Shown: positions 35,834 to 46,802 of the stretch, one piece after another | Layout of the letters: the number at the start of each line of letters is the position of its first letter | Position numbering within the stretch: position 1 is the stretch's first letter | NCBI GenBank assembly: GCA_954871525.1 | Contig: OX940861.1 | Coordinates: 13,562,842-13,626,841 of the forward strand | From: Parietaria judaica | Lineage: Eukaryota > Streptophyta > Magnoliopsida > Rosales > Urticaceae | DNA: 64,000 bases | Direction: 5' to 3' | Program-made: the position numbers and the translations under genes | Notes under the pieces: model-generated | The model's input: only the letters and a program-made list of their open reading frames with translations | Databases searched by the model: none | What the model was told of the DNA's origin: nothing

Positions 35834-37450
35834 ATGGAGATTGACGATCAAGCAATGCTCACTCGAAGCAGCACAAAGCACCGTGCATTGACCCCTTTGA
35901 GAGCATTGAGAGGTCTCATATGCATAGCAGTGTTGCTCTCCACGGCCTTCGTGTTCATGGTCTACCTCGCGCCATTCGCCGTGGCGCTGCGCTGCTTCAG
36001 CGTCCGCCACAGCAGGCGAGCAACGTCGCTGGTCTTCGGCCTCTGGCTCGGTCTCTGGCCGTTTCTCTTTGAGAAGATAAACGCGACGAAAGTGGTCTTC
36101 TCGGGCGACAATGTCCCTCCGAAGGAACGCTCGTTGCTCATGGCGAATCATCGGACCGAGGTCGATTGGATGTACTTGTGGGACCTCGCGCTGCGGAAGG
36201 ACTGCTCGGAAGTATTAAGTACGTCTTGAAGGGAAGCCTTATGAATCTGCCTGTGTTCGGCTGGGGGTTTCACGTCCTTGAGTTCGTCCCGTTGCAGAGG
36301 AAGTGGGATTTGGACGAGACGGTTTTGAGAAGAATGGTCTCGAGCTTTTCGGATCCTCGCGATCCTCTTTGGCTCGCCATTTTCCCGGAAGGAACCGATT
36401 TCAGGTACTGCGTTTCTGGTTAACCTTACTAAGTCCGTTTATCTTTCGGGAATCGTTTACGCGTGCCTTATGAACATGATTAACATCTGTATTTTTAAGA
36501 AAACATGATTCCAATTTTCCATATAGTTTACAAATATTGAGAAAATAGGAACACTTTTTTAAACTAAATGTACTTTTGGCCCCTTATATGTTAATCATGA
36601 TTCCATCACGTCAGTTTTCGGATCGGAGGTCGTTTGAGATTAATGAATTTCTTGTTAATTATAAACTTTTTTAACTTTCTTTATCTTTCTATTGAGGGAA
36701 TTAACATGTTTCAAGCTCCGAGTTTTCGACCAAAACGACTCGTTGTCTGACCTTATTGCATCTGCTTGCCTTTTAACTCTGAATACAGCGATGAGAAAAG
36801 AGAGAAAAGCCGGAAATTCGCTGCGGAACACGGGCTTCCCGTGCTGTCCAACGTGCTCCTCCCGAAAACCAAAGGCTTCTGTGCCTGCTTAGAAGCTCTC
36901 AGGGATTCTCTGGACGCAGGTCGAACTCACACGAACCGGTCGTTCAAATACTCCGTCTCATTCAAATACTCCAAATTATAATCTTCTTTGAACCAAACTG
37001 TTTGCAGTTTACGATGTGACAATTGCATACAAGAACAGACCTCCTTCCTTCTCCGACAACCTCTTCGGAGTTGACCCCTCGGAAGTTCACATCCACGTTA
37101 GGCGCATTTCCATCGACAAAATACCATTGACGGAGGCCAAATCAGCTTTGTGGTTGGTATCGGCGTTCGAGAGAAAAGACGAGCTTCTCAAGGATTTCAA
37201 TGAGCGAGGCCGTTTCGCAGACCTCTTGGTGGAAGAAGAGCTCTCTTTGGCGAAGTGCTCGGCGCAATGCGCGCTGGTGATCGTGTCGGCTGCAGTGTTG
37301 ACTTATCTGACGCTGTGTGCATCTGCTTGGTTTAGGATATACGTTTGCTTGAGTTGTGCGTATCTCGCGCTCGCAACGCATCTGGAAATTCGCCCCGAAT
37401 CGCTTCCGGGCTTATTTAGAACCGTTTTCTGTTTGGATCGCGAGAAATAG
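35834..37450 (+). CDS. 1-acyl-glycerol-3-phosphate acyltransferase (LPAT4/5-like), with apparent frameshift
   Basis: Coding exons are 35834-36404, 36789-36919 and 37008-37450, all with GT-AG borders. A 5' UTR intron runs 35651-35828, with its acceptor just before the ATG. The acyltransferase box NHRTEVDW (near 36145) and the substrate box FPEGTDF (near 36385) are intact. An N-terminal and two C-terminal membrane segments complete the family layout. The enzyme acylates lysophosphatidic acid to phosphatidic acid in the ER. The exons sum to 1,145 nt, one short of 382 codons. The reading breaks near 36200-36208, where the family needs KDCLG but the DNA lacks one base, giving a stop about eight codons later. 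It is either a natural null allele or pseudogene, or a sequence error; the rest is well preserved. Confidence 0.88.
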
Positions 37451-37756
37451 CTCAAGAAAATTGTTCGGAATTTCGAGGTATTTTAGTTTTGATAATGATT
37501 CCGCAAAGCATAGCAGCTCGAAGTTTACATACATAATCATTATTAACTCGCTAAAAATTAAAAAATTATACTAGTCTTAAATCTTAATAAAGATATAAGC
37601 AAAACCGGAGAAGTACCCAAGATATTCTATCTTGTGACGGTATATTTTTAAATTTTTAGCTTTTGTAATAATATTTTTGATGGGAAACCGACAGCGTGGA
37701 CGCGAGATTGCCCGTTCGGGCCTTAGGCATAGAATCTTCCGATTTAAATTAGCAAC

Positions 37757-38824
37757 TGTTGATGCCGAAAAATGGATCAAACACTGTAGCGGCCCAAAGC
37801 TGGATATTAGGCCGGGCCCATCGCCGTTTGTTGACTTTCCTGGGCTAGATGCTTGACTCACTGTTCCTGAAGGATATGGCGGATCGGACCCTCCGCTTAC
37901 CGTTGGCCCGGAACCGGGTCCTCCGACTCGTTACCGCAAAGTCCTAAGAATCGGGATATAGGTCGGCGACCACTGAGAACCGGAGCCTCCGTAGGGCAGG
38001 TCGTCGATCGTAGCTGGAACAGTCGATGACTAGGAGAGCCGGGGGTGATGATGATGTGATGCCGCGCCTCGTTGAGTGTGGTGAGGCTGCTTACGTACCC
38101 ACTTGCAGCTAAGTTGGATCAGGTCATCTCGTAGTTCAAAGCAGGCGTTGATAGAGCCGTTCCTAGCTGGCCTGGACGATCCTGGAGTTAATGGTCGTGG
38201 AGACGTGGATTCCTTCGGCGCCTTCTCTATAGGAGTCGGCGATTCCTCCGGTAGGCCGGGGATTCCTCCAGCGCTTCCGCTCTAGCTAACTCCTCTGGCA
38301 GATCGGACCCTCCACTAACCGTCGGACCGGAACCGGGTCCTCCGACCCGTTACCGCAAAGTCCTAGGACTCGGGATATAGGTCGGCGACCACTGAGAACC
38401 GGAACCTCCGTAGGGCAGGTCGTCGGGTATTCCTACCAGAATATATATATAGAAGAGAGAAAACGGTGTTTATCGCTATATAGAGCGTTTGAATCGGAGT
38501 TACCGTTTGAATGAAATCAAGCTTCTATTTATAGGAGGGGTCGGGGACCTACGAGCAGTAAAATATTGTCACTTTAGTCCTCCGCGCCGCGGCGGCGCGG
38601 GGTTCGCGCCGCCGCGCTGCGGGGTTCGCGCCGGCGCGCCGCGGAATAACCATACTAGGCGTGAAAATGCGTCCTGACGTCCCGTCACGGAGCGGGGGCG
38701 GCGCGCTTCACCGCTTAGTTATTATTTTAATAATAAAAATTGTATCCGTGTTTTTTGGGCTTCTCGGTCTTGAGATACGGGCTTTTTGGGGCTTTAATTG
38801 ATTGGAATAAAATCACCCATAACA
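37757..38824 (-). repeat. 3' LTR of the LARD-like element
   Basis: This 1,068-bp LTR contains an internal direct repeat of about 125 bp (37881-38007 and 38302-38430, sharing CCGGAACCGGGTCCTCCGAC), a minus-strand TATA box at about 38526-38538 and a GC-palindrome tract at 38580-38645. Confidence 0.9.
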
Positions 38825-38879
38825 TTAACCCCCCAGTTTCATGAGAATTTAGAATTCTCGAGAAACTTTTCTTAGGCTT

Positions 38880-39670
38880 ACCCATTTTTCTTGTCGGACT
38901 TTGCGCCTGGGCGAATTATTTTCTCGGATTTTAGCCGGGTTCGCGCTTGAGCGTGCTTACTTACCCGGTCTTTGCCAGATTTTGCGCTTGAATGTCTTAG
39001 GTTTCTGGACTTGCGCCGAAATTATTTTATTCGGTCTTTAGTCGGAGTTCGCGCCTGAGCATCTCAACCCCCTGAGCTTCTGCCAGTGTTCGCGCCTGAG
39101 CGTCTTACGATCCCGGACTTATGCCAGATTCAGGTTCTGGTCTTTTGCCGAGGTTCGCGCCTGAGCGTCTTACAGTTTCGGACTTATGCCGAAGATATTT
39201 TATTCGGTCTTTCGTCGGAGTTCGTGCCTGAGCATCTCAACCCCCCGAGCTTCTGCCGGTGTTTGCGCCTGAACGTCTTACGATCCCGGACTTATGCCAG
39301 AATCTTTTACTGGTCTTTCGCCGATGTCCGCGCCTGAGCGTCTTACAATTTCGGACTTATGCCAGAGTTTGATTCTGGTCTTTTGGTCGGAGTTCGCGTC
39401 TGAGCGACTAGCCCTCCGAGCTTCTGCCGGTGTTTGCGCCTGAGCGGCTTACGATCCTGGACTTATGCCGAAGATATGTTATTCGGTCTTTATTGCCTGA
39501 GTCGGCAGGATTGAGATCTGGCCTTTCTCGGTCTTCGTGCCTGAGTCGGCGGGATTTGAGATCCGGCCTTTCTCGGTCTTTATGCCTGAGTCAGCGGGAT
39601 TGAGATCCGGTCTTTCTCGGTCTATTTGCCCGAGTCGTAAAATTGAGATTCGGCCTTTCTCGGACTTTGT
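38880..39670 (-). repeat. Tandem array 1 in the LARD-like element
   Basis: Degenerate units of about 50-65 bp share TTCGCGCCTGAGCGTCTTAC and GGACTTATGCC on the plus strand. A simpler variant (CTGAGTCGGCGGGATTGAGA) takes over after 39490. The array lies next to the 3' LTR. Confidence 0.8.
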
Positions 39671-39789
39671 GCTTCGACCGTCTTCTTTTAGTTCACACTT
39701 TGATCGTCAGTTTTGTTTGCTTGCTCAGTTTTTTATCTATCCTTTGACTTCTTCTTCATCGTCCCAATTTTGACCATCAATTATGCGAC

Positions 39790-41105
39790 CGGGATGAAAC
39801 TCGAGGTCTTTTAGGTGATTGGGGTGAATCTTGAGGCCGTTGAGGCGAACGATTTAACGCTTGAAGTCGCTGAGATGACTAATGCGAAGCTTGAGGTCCC
39901 TGAGACGGCCGATAAAGATCTTGAGGTTTTTTCAGTTAACCGATGCGAAGCTTGAATTCGTTGAGACGATCGATACAAATATGGACATCGGAAAGTCGTT
40001 AGACGCAAGTCTTGAGGTTGTCGAATTGACCGATACGAAGCTAGAGGTCATTGAAACAACCAGAACAAAGCTTAGCGTCGTTAAGTCGAGCGGTGCGAAT
40101 TTGGAGGTCGTTCAGACAACCGATGTAAATTTCGATGTCGTTGAGGCAATCGATGTGAATCTCTATGTCATTTAGACGTCTATGCGAATCCTGAGTTAGC
40201 TGAAGCGACCGATGCGAAACTTGAGGTCGTTTAGATGAACAGCGTAAAGCTGTCGTCCAATGCAAATTTTGAGGTTGTTTGAGACGACCGATGTGAATCT
40301 TGAGGTCGGTGAGGTGGATTCTTCAAACTTTGGTGGTTGTTTTACTCGGATCGGATCTTCGAGCTTTGAACTTTGGCCATCGTCTCTCCCCGTTGGGTCT
40401 CTGGTGTTGTTGTCGGGATTCGGGCTTCGACCGACGTCTTTCCCTGATGAGCTTCCAGTGTTGTCTTCAGGTGCCGGACTTTGATCCCCGCATATTCCCT
40501 GATGGGCTTTTCAGCGTCATCTTCGGGCTTATGACATTGACCGCTGTCGTACCCGTACTCGGAGTGGGCCTTTAGTCTCGTGATGGAGTTTTACCTCTTT
40601 TTTGTTCGCTGATGAAGTCATTATTCTTTAGCAGGTGCCTTTGATGAAGCGTTATCTGATTAACGATGATGACGTATCGTTGTTCGTCGATGTCGCGTTG
40701 CGTTGAGAGAACCGTAGCAGCGGGTTGATGCGACCGAGGCGTGGCTCGAAGTCGTTGACGCGATTGATGAAGGTCTCGATGTCGCAAACGTGACCTGGAT
40801 GAAACTTGAGGTCATCGCCGGGACCGATGTTAAGTCTGGGGTCGTTGCGGTGACCATGATGAATGCTGATGTCGCTGGTGTGACCGAGATGAATGTCAAG
40901 GTCTTTGAGCCGACTAACACAAATCTTTGGGTCATTTAGGGGACCAGGATAAATTTTGAGGTTGCTCAGGCGACCGATTCAAAGCTTGAGGTTGTTCAGA
41001 TGACCGATGTGAAGCTGAAGGTCGTTGAGACTACCGATGCAAATTTTGGGGTCGTTGAGGCGACCGATGCGGATATCGAGGTTATTGAGACAACAATTGC
41101 GAGTT
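39790..41105 (-). repeat. Tandem array 2 in the LARD-like element
   Basis: Roughly thirty degenerate units of about 36-45 bp share a plus-strand core like GACCGATGCGAAGCTTGAGG followed by TCGTTGAGAC. An unrelated spacer without the unit lies at about 40320-40700. Frames through it give repetitive peptides (ETTDxKLEVV) that I take as by-products. Confidence 0.82.
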
Positions 41106-41159
41106 CAAGGTCGTTGAACTTTGATCATCGTGGTAACCGGATTAGGCCTTCTGCGTCGT

Positions 41160-42060
41160 CTTCGGACTTCAGACTTTGGTAGTCGTCTTGCCCTTATGAG
41201 AATTTGGCGTTGTCGTCGGATTTCCGACTTTGGTCGCCGTCCTTCCCTGATGAGCCTCTGACGTAGTCGTTGGGCTTCTAATTTTGACTCTGATTTTTTC
41301 CTGATAAGCCTATGGCCTCGTTGTCGGGTTTCAGATATTGTCTGTTGATTTTCCTTGATGAGTCTATGGCCTCGTCGTCGGGTTTCAGACTTTGACCGTC
41401 GATTTATTTTGACTTTCATTTCTCCCTGATGAGCCTTCGGCGTCGTCTTCGGGCTTCGGGCTTTTAATTGTAGTCTCTCTGATGAGCCTTTGGCGTCGTC
41501 TTCGGGTTTCAGACTTTGGTCGGGTTTCAGACTTTGGACTTTGGTCGTCGTCTCTCCCTGGTAAGCCTTCAGTGTCGTCGTCGGGTTTGGATTTTGACCG
41601 TCGTCCTTCCCTGATAAGCCTCTGACGTCGTCTTTGGGCTTCCGACTTTGGTCGTCGTCCTTCCTTGATAGGCCTTCAGTGTCGTCATCGGGTTTGGATT
41701 TTGACCGTCGTCCTTCCCTGATGAGCCTCTGGCATCGTCGTCGGGTATTGGACTTTGGCCGTCGTCCTTTGATTTTTCCCTGATGAGCCTCTGGCATCGT
41801 CGTCGGGTTTTGGACTTTGGCCGTCGTCCTTTGATTTTTCCCTGATGAGCCTACGGCGTCGTCGTCGGGTTTCGGAATTTGATCTTCGTCTCTCCCTGAT
41901 GAGCCCTTGGCGTCGTCGTCGGGTTTTCGACTTTGATCGTTGTATATCCCGGATGAGCATTCGGCATCGTCTTCGGGTTTTGGACTTTGACTGTCGTCTT
42001 CCCCTGATGAGCCTTTGGCGTCGTCGTCGGGTATCGGACTTTGTCCGTTGTGCCGACCAG
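41160..42060 (-). repeat. Tandem array 3 in the LARD-like element
   Basis: About fourteen units of 54-65 bp share CCCTGATGAGCCTCTGGC and GTCGTCGTCGGGTTT. Minus-strand open frames (41105-41797 and 41685-42107) give Arg/Lys/Asp-rich repetitive peptides and are probably not genes. Confidence 0.85.
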
Positions 42061-42161
42061 GTAAGCCCTTTATAGATATATATGCTTAAATATACATATA
42101 TATACATATTATTTTAAACCTATAACTTATAAGTTATAGCCACGATCAGAATCGTTATATA

Positions 42162-42184
42162 AATATATATATATATATATATAT
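42162..42184. repeat. (AT)n microsatellite
   Basis: A short AT run separates array 3 from the GC-rich leader-side segment of the LARD-like element. Confidence 0.85.
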
Positions 42185-42189
42185 TTCTT

Positions 42190-43095
42190 TTTTCTGATCA
42201 TTACCTCCTTATCCTTCCACTGTCCTGCCTTCTCCTCTTTTGGTCGCCGGAGCTTTGCCGTCAATCGACCTTGCTGTGACGACCATGGCGTTTCTGGGCT
42301 AGCATGCGGGCGGTGGTGCTTGCTCGTGTGCGATTGTGGGAGTCAGAGATTCACGAGCTCCTGTCCTCCGGAGGCGATTTGAGCGACGTCGGGCGGAGCT
42401 CGCCGGCGTTTGAAGAGGCGGTGGATTCCGACCTAACACCAGATCTGAGTTTCAGAGGTTCGAGGATGTCGATCGGGTTACCTTTTGGTGGTCGGCGAAA
42501 CTGTGAGCGGTGACGAGGTGCTTCATGAGGCGGTGGAGCGCGCGGCGTGGTGTTACGGTCGAGTGTAGACCTCGGCCGAACTGTTGGAGCGTCACCCGGC
42601 GGTGGTGATCAAGACGATGCTCCGATGAGGAGCCAACTGTAACAGAGGCCGTGCTAGACGCTTGTGGGCCTTTTTGGTGGAGCTGGGAGTCGCCGTTGAC
42701 CGTGGCAGCGTGCGATGGCGACCTCGCCGAGGATAGCGGCTTGTGAAGTCCCTGTCGGCAGCTGCGGCGTTGTGGAGGCTTTGTTGGCCGTCGCGGCGAG
42801 GCTTTCCGGAGCGGAAGCGACGAAGCTTTGGTGACACTCCGATGATCCGAGCTTTTATCGATGATTGTCTTTTATTTGTATATATATATATGAGTTTTGT
42901 GTTCATCGAGCAAAATTTGTATACCTCTTGAACAAAGGGAACAATCGTAATCGTGTTTTCTAACACGTGTTAGATTTTGAATTTTTGCGTTCTTTTCGCG
43001 TTATACATGACCGATGTTATTTCTGAAATTGTTGAATGTGCCGGTAGGGACTCGAGGCTTGAACTTATCAGGAGCCCCTCCTTCTAGCGCCAAAA
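42190..43095 (-). other. 5' internal (leader) region of the LARD-like element
   Basis: This non-repetitive, GC-richer stretch lies between the 5' LTR and the arrays. At its LTR-proximal end the minus strand reads TTTTGGCGCTAGAAGGAGGG, a plausible primer-binding region; I could not verify which tRNA. A minus-strand frame of 124 codons (42592-42966) has no recognisable gag features. Confidence 0.5.
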
Positions 43096-44185
43096 TGTTG
43101 ATGCCGAAAAATGGATCAAACACTGTAGCGGCCCAAAGCTGGATATTAGGCCGGGCCCATCGCCGTTTGTTGACTTTCCTAGGCTAGATGCTTGACTCAT
43201 TGTTCCTGAAGGATATGGCGGATCGGACCCTCCGCTTACCATTGGCCCGGAACCGGGTCCTCCGACTCGTTACCGCAAAGTCCTAAGACTCGGGATATAG
43301 GTCGGCAACCACTGAGAACCGGAGCCTCCGTAGGGCAGGTCGTCGATCGTAGCTGGAGCAGTCGATGACTGGGAGAGCCGGGGGTGATGATGATGTGATG
43401 CCGCGCCTCGTTGAGTGTGGTGAGGCTGCCTACGTACCTACTTGCAGCTAAGTGGGATCAGGTCATCTCGTAGTTCAAAGCAGGCGTTGATAGAGCCGTT
43501 CCTAGCTGGCCTGGACGATCCTGGAGTTAATGGTCGTGGAGACGTGGATTCCTTCGGCGCCTTCTCTATAGGAGTCGGCGATCCCTCCGGTAGGCCGGGG
43601 ATTCCTCCAGCGCTTCCGCTCTAGCTAGCTCCTCTGGCAGATCGGACCCTCCACTAACCGTCGGACCGGAACCGGGTCCTCCGACCCGTTACCGCAAAGT
43701 CCTAGGACTCGGGATATAGGTCGGCGACCACTGAGAACCGGAACCTCCGTAGGGCAGATCGTCGGGTATTCCTACCAGAATATATATATAGAAGAGAGAA
43801 AACGGTGTTTATCGCTATATAGAGCGTTTGAATCGGAGTTACCGTTTGAATGAAATCAAGCTTCTATTTATAGGAGGGGCCGGGGACCTGTGAGTAGTAA
43901 AATATTGTCACTTTAGTCCTCCGCACCGCGGCGGCGCGGGGTTCGTGCCGCGGCGCTGCGGGTTTCGCGCCGCCGCGGCGCGGGGTACGCGCCGCCGCGC
44001 CGCGGAATAACCATACTAGGCCTGAAAATGCGTCCTGACGTCCCGTCACGGAGCGGGGGCGGCGCGCTTCACCGCTTAGTTATTATTTTAATAATAAAAA
44101 TTGTATCCGTGTTTTTTGGGCTTCTCGGTCTTGAAATACGGGCTTTTTGGGGCTTTAATTGATTGGAATAAAATCACCCATAACA
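43096..44185 (-). repeat. 5' LTR of the LARD-like element
   Basis: This 1,090-bp LTR matches 37757-38824 with about twenty scattered substitutions and an extra ~22 bp in the GC-palindrome tract at 43920-44005. Confidence 0.92.
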
Positions 44186-44898
44186 GCAACTATGGCCTAG
44201 CTGACTCAGAACCACGCACATATTATCGATTTTACATTTTGGAAATTTTTTTTGATATCACTCATTAACACACCAAGTAAGCAATTGACATAATATAATT
44301 TTGAATAATAATGTTTTAAAACCATAAAAATAGGAGGTGAGGCTCTACAATTTAAAGACTAGACGTTACAACTTGTAAATGAATATTTTTAATGCTCATA
44401 TAATTGCATATATAACCAACATGTGGGAGAGGCACACGTGCGGATCAACCGTCCAAGAACGTGCGATAGTGGGAGTTCGAGCCCATCTCTGCCACGTGGA
44501 TGTGTTTCTGACGAAATTGGTCATAAATTCACTTCGTACTTTCATTTTTTTTAATTAGTCAAGTAGAAAAAGAAAAAAAAAAGACGTTGAACTGAAGAGA
44601 TTCACGTTACTTAAGTAAGTCCACATGTAAAGTAGTTCTCCGTTTCTTATGATAGCCGTTTAGCCTTATGAAATATGCATACGATGACGTGGCGAGTGGT
44701 GATTGGTGGTGAAGAGAGGCTTGGGCTGTTAGTTAGACTTAGACTTAGCGCAAGCAAGCAAGCAATATTCTTTCTTTCCCCCACCACACGAAATCCACCC
44801 TTCTATTTGTTTTATGCAAAGAAGCCACAACTTTTTATTTGATCACGTAAAGATCGGACGTACTTGACAAACATGGTGGACCCACTCAACTCCTACAT

Positions 44899-44920
44899 AT
44901 CTATCTATCTATCTATCTAT
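44899..44920. repeat. (ATCT)n microsatellite near the thaumatin-like gene
   Basis: Five tetranucleotide units lie 80-100 bp before the start codon, directly upstream of a TATATAC sequence that may be the TATA box. Confidence 0.85.
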
Positions 44921-44998
44921 ATACACTCCTCAAACCTTCCATTAAAGCCAATATTTTCCTTCATCTCTTTCTCTTCGCATCTATTCTCTCCAGTTTCA

Positions 44999-45849
44999 AT
45001 GGCCAATCTCAGGACCAGTCTCTCTCTTCTTCTTCTTCTTCTCGTATCTTCAGGTAATACCATATAATCTATATTTATTGTAATGTATATCAATGTCAGA
45101 GAGTACGGTACATTATGATTTCGACTTTTGATACAGGCAAATTGGGCATTGATGCAACGACATTCACGATCCAAAACCAGTGCACCTACACGGTGTGGCC
45201 GGGTACGCTCTCCGGCAACGGCGCCGGGAGCCTCGGCGACGGCGGTTTCGTCCTCTCCCCGGGCGGGTCCGTCCAGGTGAACGCGCCGCTGGGTTGGTCG
45301 GGGCGTGTTTGGGGCCGAACTGGCTGCACCTTCGACGAGGCCGGCAATGGCAAGTGCACCACCGGCGACTGCGGCCAGCTCAAATGCGCCGGAGGCGGCG
45401 CGACGCCCGTGACGCTCGTTGAGTTCACGATCGCGCCGTCGGCCGCGGAGAAGGACTTCTACGACGTGAGCCTGGTGGACGGCTACAACGTGGGGATGGG
45501 CGTGAGGGCCGTGGGGGGGACGGGGGACTGCCAGTACGCGGGCTGCGTGGCCGACCTCAACGGGAGCTGCCCGCCTGAGCTCAGCGTCGTTGGGCCGATG
45601 GCGGATTCGGGCTCGGTGGGGCCGGTGGTGGCATGCAGGAGCGCGTGCGCGGCGTTCAACGCGCCGGAGTTCTGCTGCACGGACGACCACGCGACGCCGC
45701 AGACGTGCATGCCGACGCGGTACTCGGCGATGTTCAAGGCTGCGTGTCCCGCGGCGTACAGCTACGCATACGACGACGCCTCCAGCACCTGCACATGCGC
45801 CGGGTCGGACTACTTGATCACTTTTTGCCCCACCGGGTCACCCGCTTGA
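44999..45849 (+). CDS. Thaumatin-like (PR-5 family) secreted protein
   Basis: Exon 1 (44999-45053) encodes the signal peptide MANLRTSLSLLLLLLVSSG. An 83-bp intron (45054-45136, GT-AG) splits the glycine codon. Exon 2 (45137-45849) gives the mature domain; the total is 255 residues. Family landmarks are TFTIQNQCTYTVWPG, the GRVWGRTGCTFD signature, TGDCGQLKC, FYDVSLVDGYN, CRSACAAF, CCT, YSYAYDDASST and ITFCP. There are 17 cysteines instead of the usual 16, because the family's STFTC reads STCTC near the C-terminus. There is no C-terminal anchor, so the protein is expected in the apoplast. Family members respond to pathogens or stress and some bind glucans, but function varies. Exon 2 is strongly GC-rich. 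Confidence 0.94.
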
Positions 45850-46802
45850 CCAATTCTTTAGCTTTGCTTTATGCGTATGTATTATGTACTGTTTAGTGTT
45901 TAGCGTTATTACGAGGTCTATTTTTTAATTTTTTTTACGATCGATATATCTGCTATCTGTGATTATAAAATAGTCTCTAATGTAATAACGGACATAAGAT
46001 AATTAATTATTATTTTTGGTTAGATCCGAAGGAATTTATGTATGGAAACTGGTTAGGTAGATCTAGAAAACGACAACTGAATTAACTGGAAACCATGATT
46101 AACGACTACTAATATTTTCACATGTGAAATGTACATAATGTTGTATGGGAATCAGCGTCCAAATTTGGAATTTTCAATTTGCAGCGAAACAGAGTGACGC
46201 TTTTTGTGATGGAAACTTTTAACGTTACATTCATTCATACTGTTTCCATGCCCAACCAAGTTATATATAAACCTACATAAATCTGAATGGATATTCGGAA
46301 AAGAAAATATTTTTTAGCTTAAACGCGAGTAAGATGACCAAAATTTGGTAACGACACCAAGAAATAAGCCAGCTTCACCGGTAAAACTATTAATTTTAGT
46401 ACATGTATCTAACGTGTGACATGCACAAAAGCTACATGAATGAATACACAGCAATATGATAATACAAAAAGATTAATTTTCTCCTTTCGATCGAAGGCCT
46501 TCGGCCAAATCTTCGTTCATACGAAACAGAAAATACATTTTTTTCAACTTCTCTGATTGCTTTGCATAGAGATACAATTCGAATTTGCTCTACAAAATGG
46601 CTATTCATCTTTGAATGCCATGGCTTTTTGTAACCCTTCAACAGCCCAACTCTTTTCTTAATCATTATTGGGCTCACTTTGAAGGGATTCTTCTACTTCT
46701 AGATCAAAGGGCACTTCCATTTGGTGCCTCTCCTTTTAACTTCTACAATAAACCCTAGAAAAATACAAGCCACGAAAAAGGACTAGCACGGATTCACTAG
46801 GG
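45850..46802. other. Intergenic DNA between two convergent genes
   Basis: It holds the 3' flanks of the thaumatin-like (plus) and M8 peptidase (minus) genes. No further gene or clear repeat was seen. Confidence 0.55.

Larger units (their letters stand above)
37757..44185 (-). mobile_element. Non-autonomous LTR retrotransposon (LARD-like), minus strand
   Basis: The 6,429-bp element has LTRs 37757-38824 and 43096-44185 and the target duplication gcaac (37752-37756, 44186-44190). Orientation is minus. On that strand the 3' LTR follows a purine tract ACTGGGGGG, the LTR reads TGTTATGGGTG...GCATCAACA, the LTR TATA box is CCTATAAATAGAAGC, and a primer-site-like TTTTGGCGCTAGAAGG follows the 5' LTR. 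The 4.3-kb interior has no gag, protease, integrase or reverse transcriptase; most of it is three tandem-repeat arrays. It sits about 300 bp downstream of the LPAT stop. LTR divergence is roughly 2% by eye plus a ~22-bp indel in a GC-rich tract. Confidence 0.9.

Noticed and set aside
39840..41090. CRISPR-like regular repeats
   Set aside because: Units are degenerate, contiguous and without unique spacers of constant length, in a plant retrotransposon.
41105..42107. Long minus-strand frames encoding Arg/Lys/Asp-rich repetitive proteins
   Set aside because: They follow the DNA tandem array, have no start context or domain, and the unit length varies. They are by-products of GC-rich repeats.
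44440..44500. tRNA-like words (GAGTTCGAGCCC)
   Set aside because: No cloverleaf arms or acceptor stem can be formed around them; such words are common in plant repeat DNA.
44917..45690. 257-codon minus-strand frame opposite the thaumatin-like gene
   Set aside because: It is a shadow of GC-rich coding DNA on the other strand. The thaumatin-like reading has signal peptide, splice sites and conserved cysteines.
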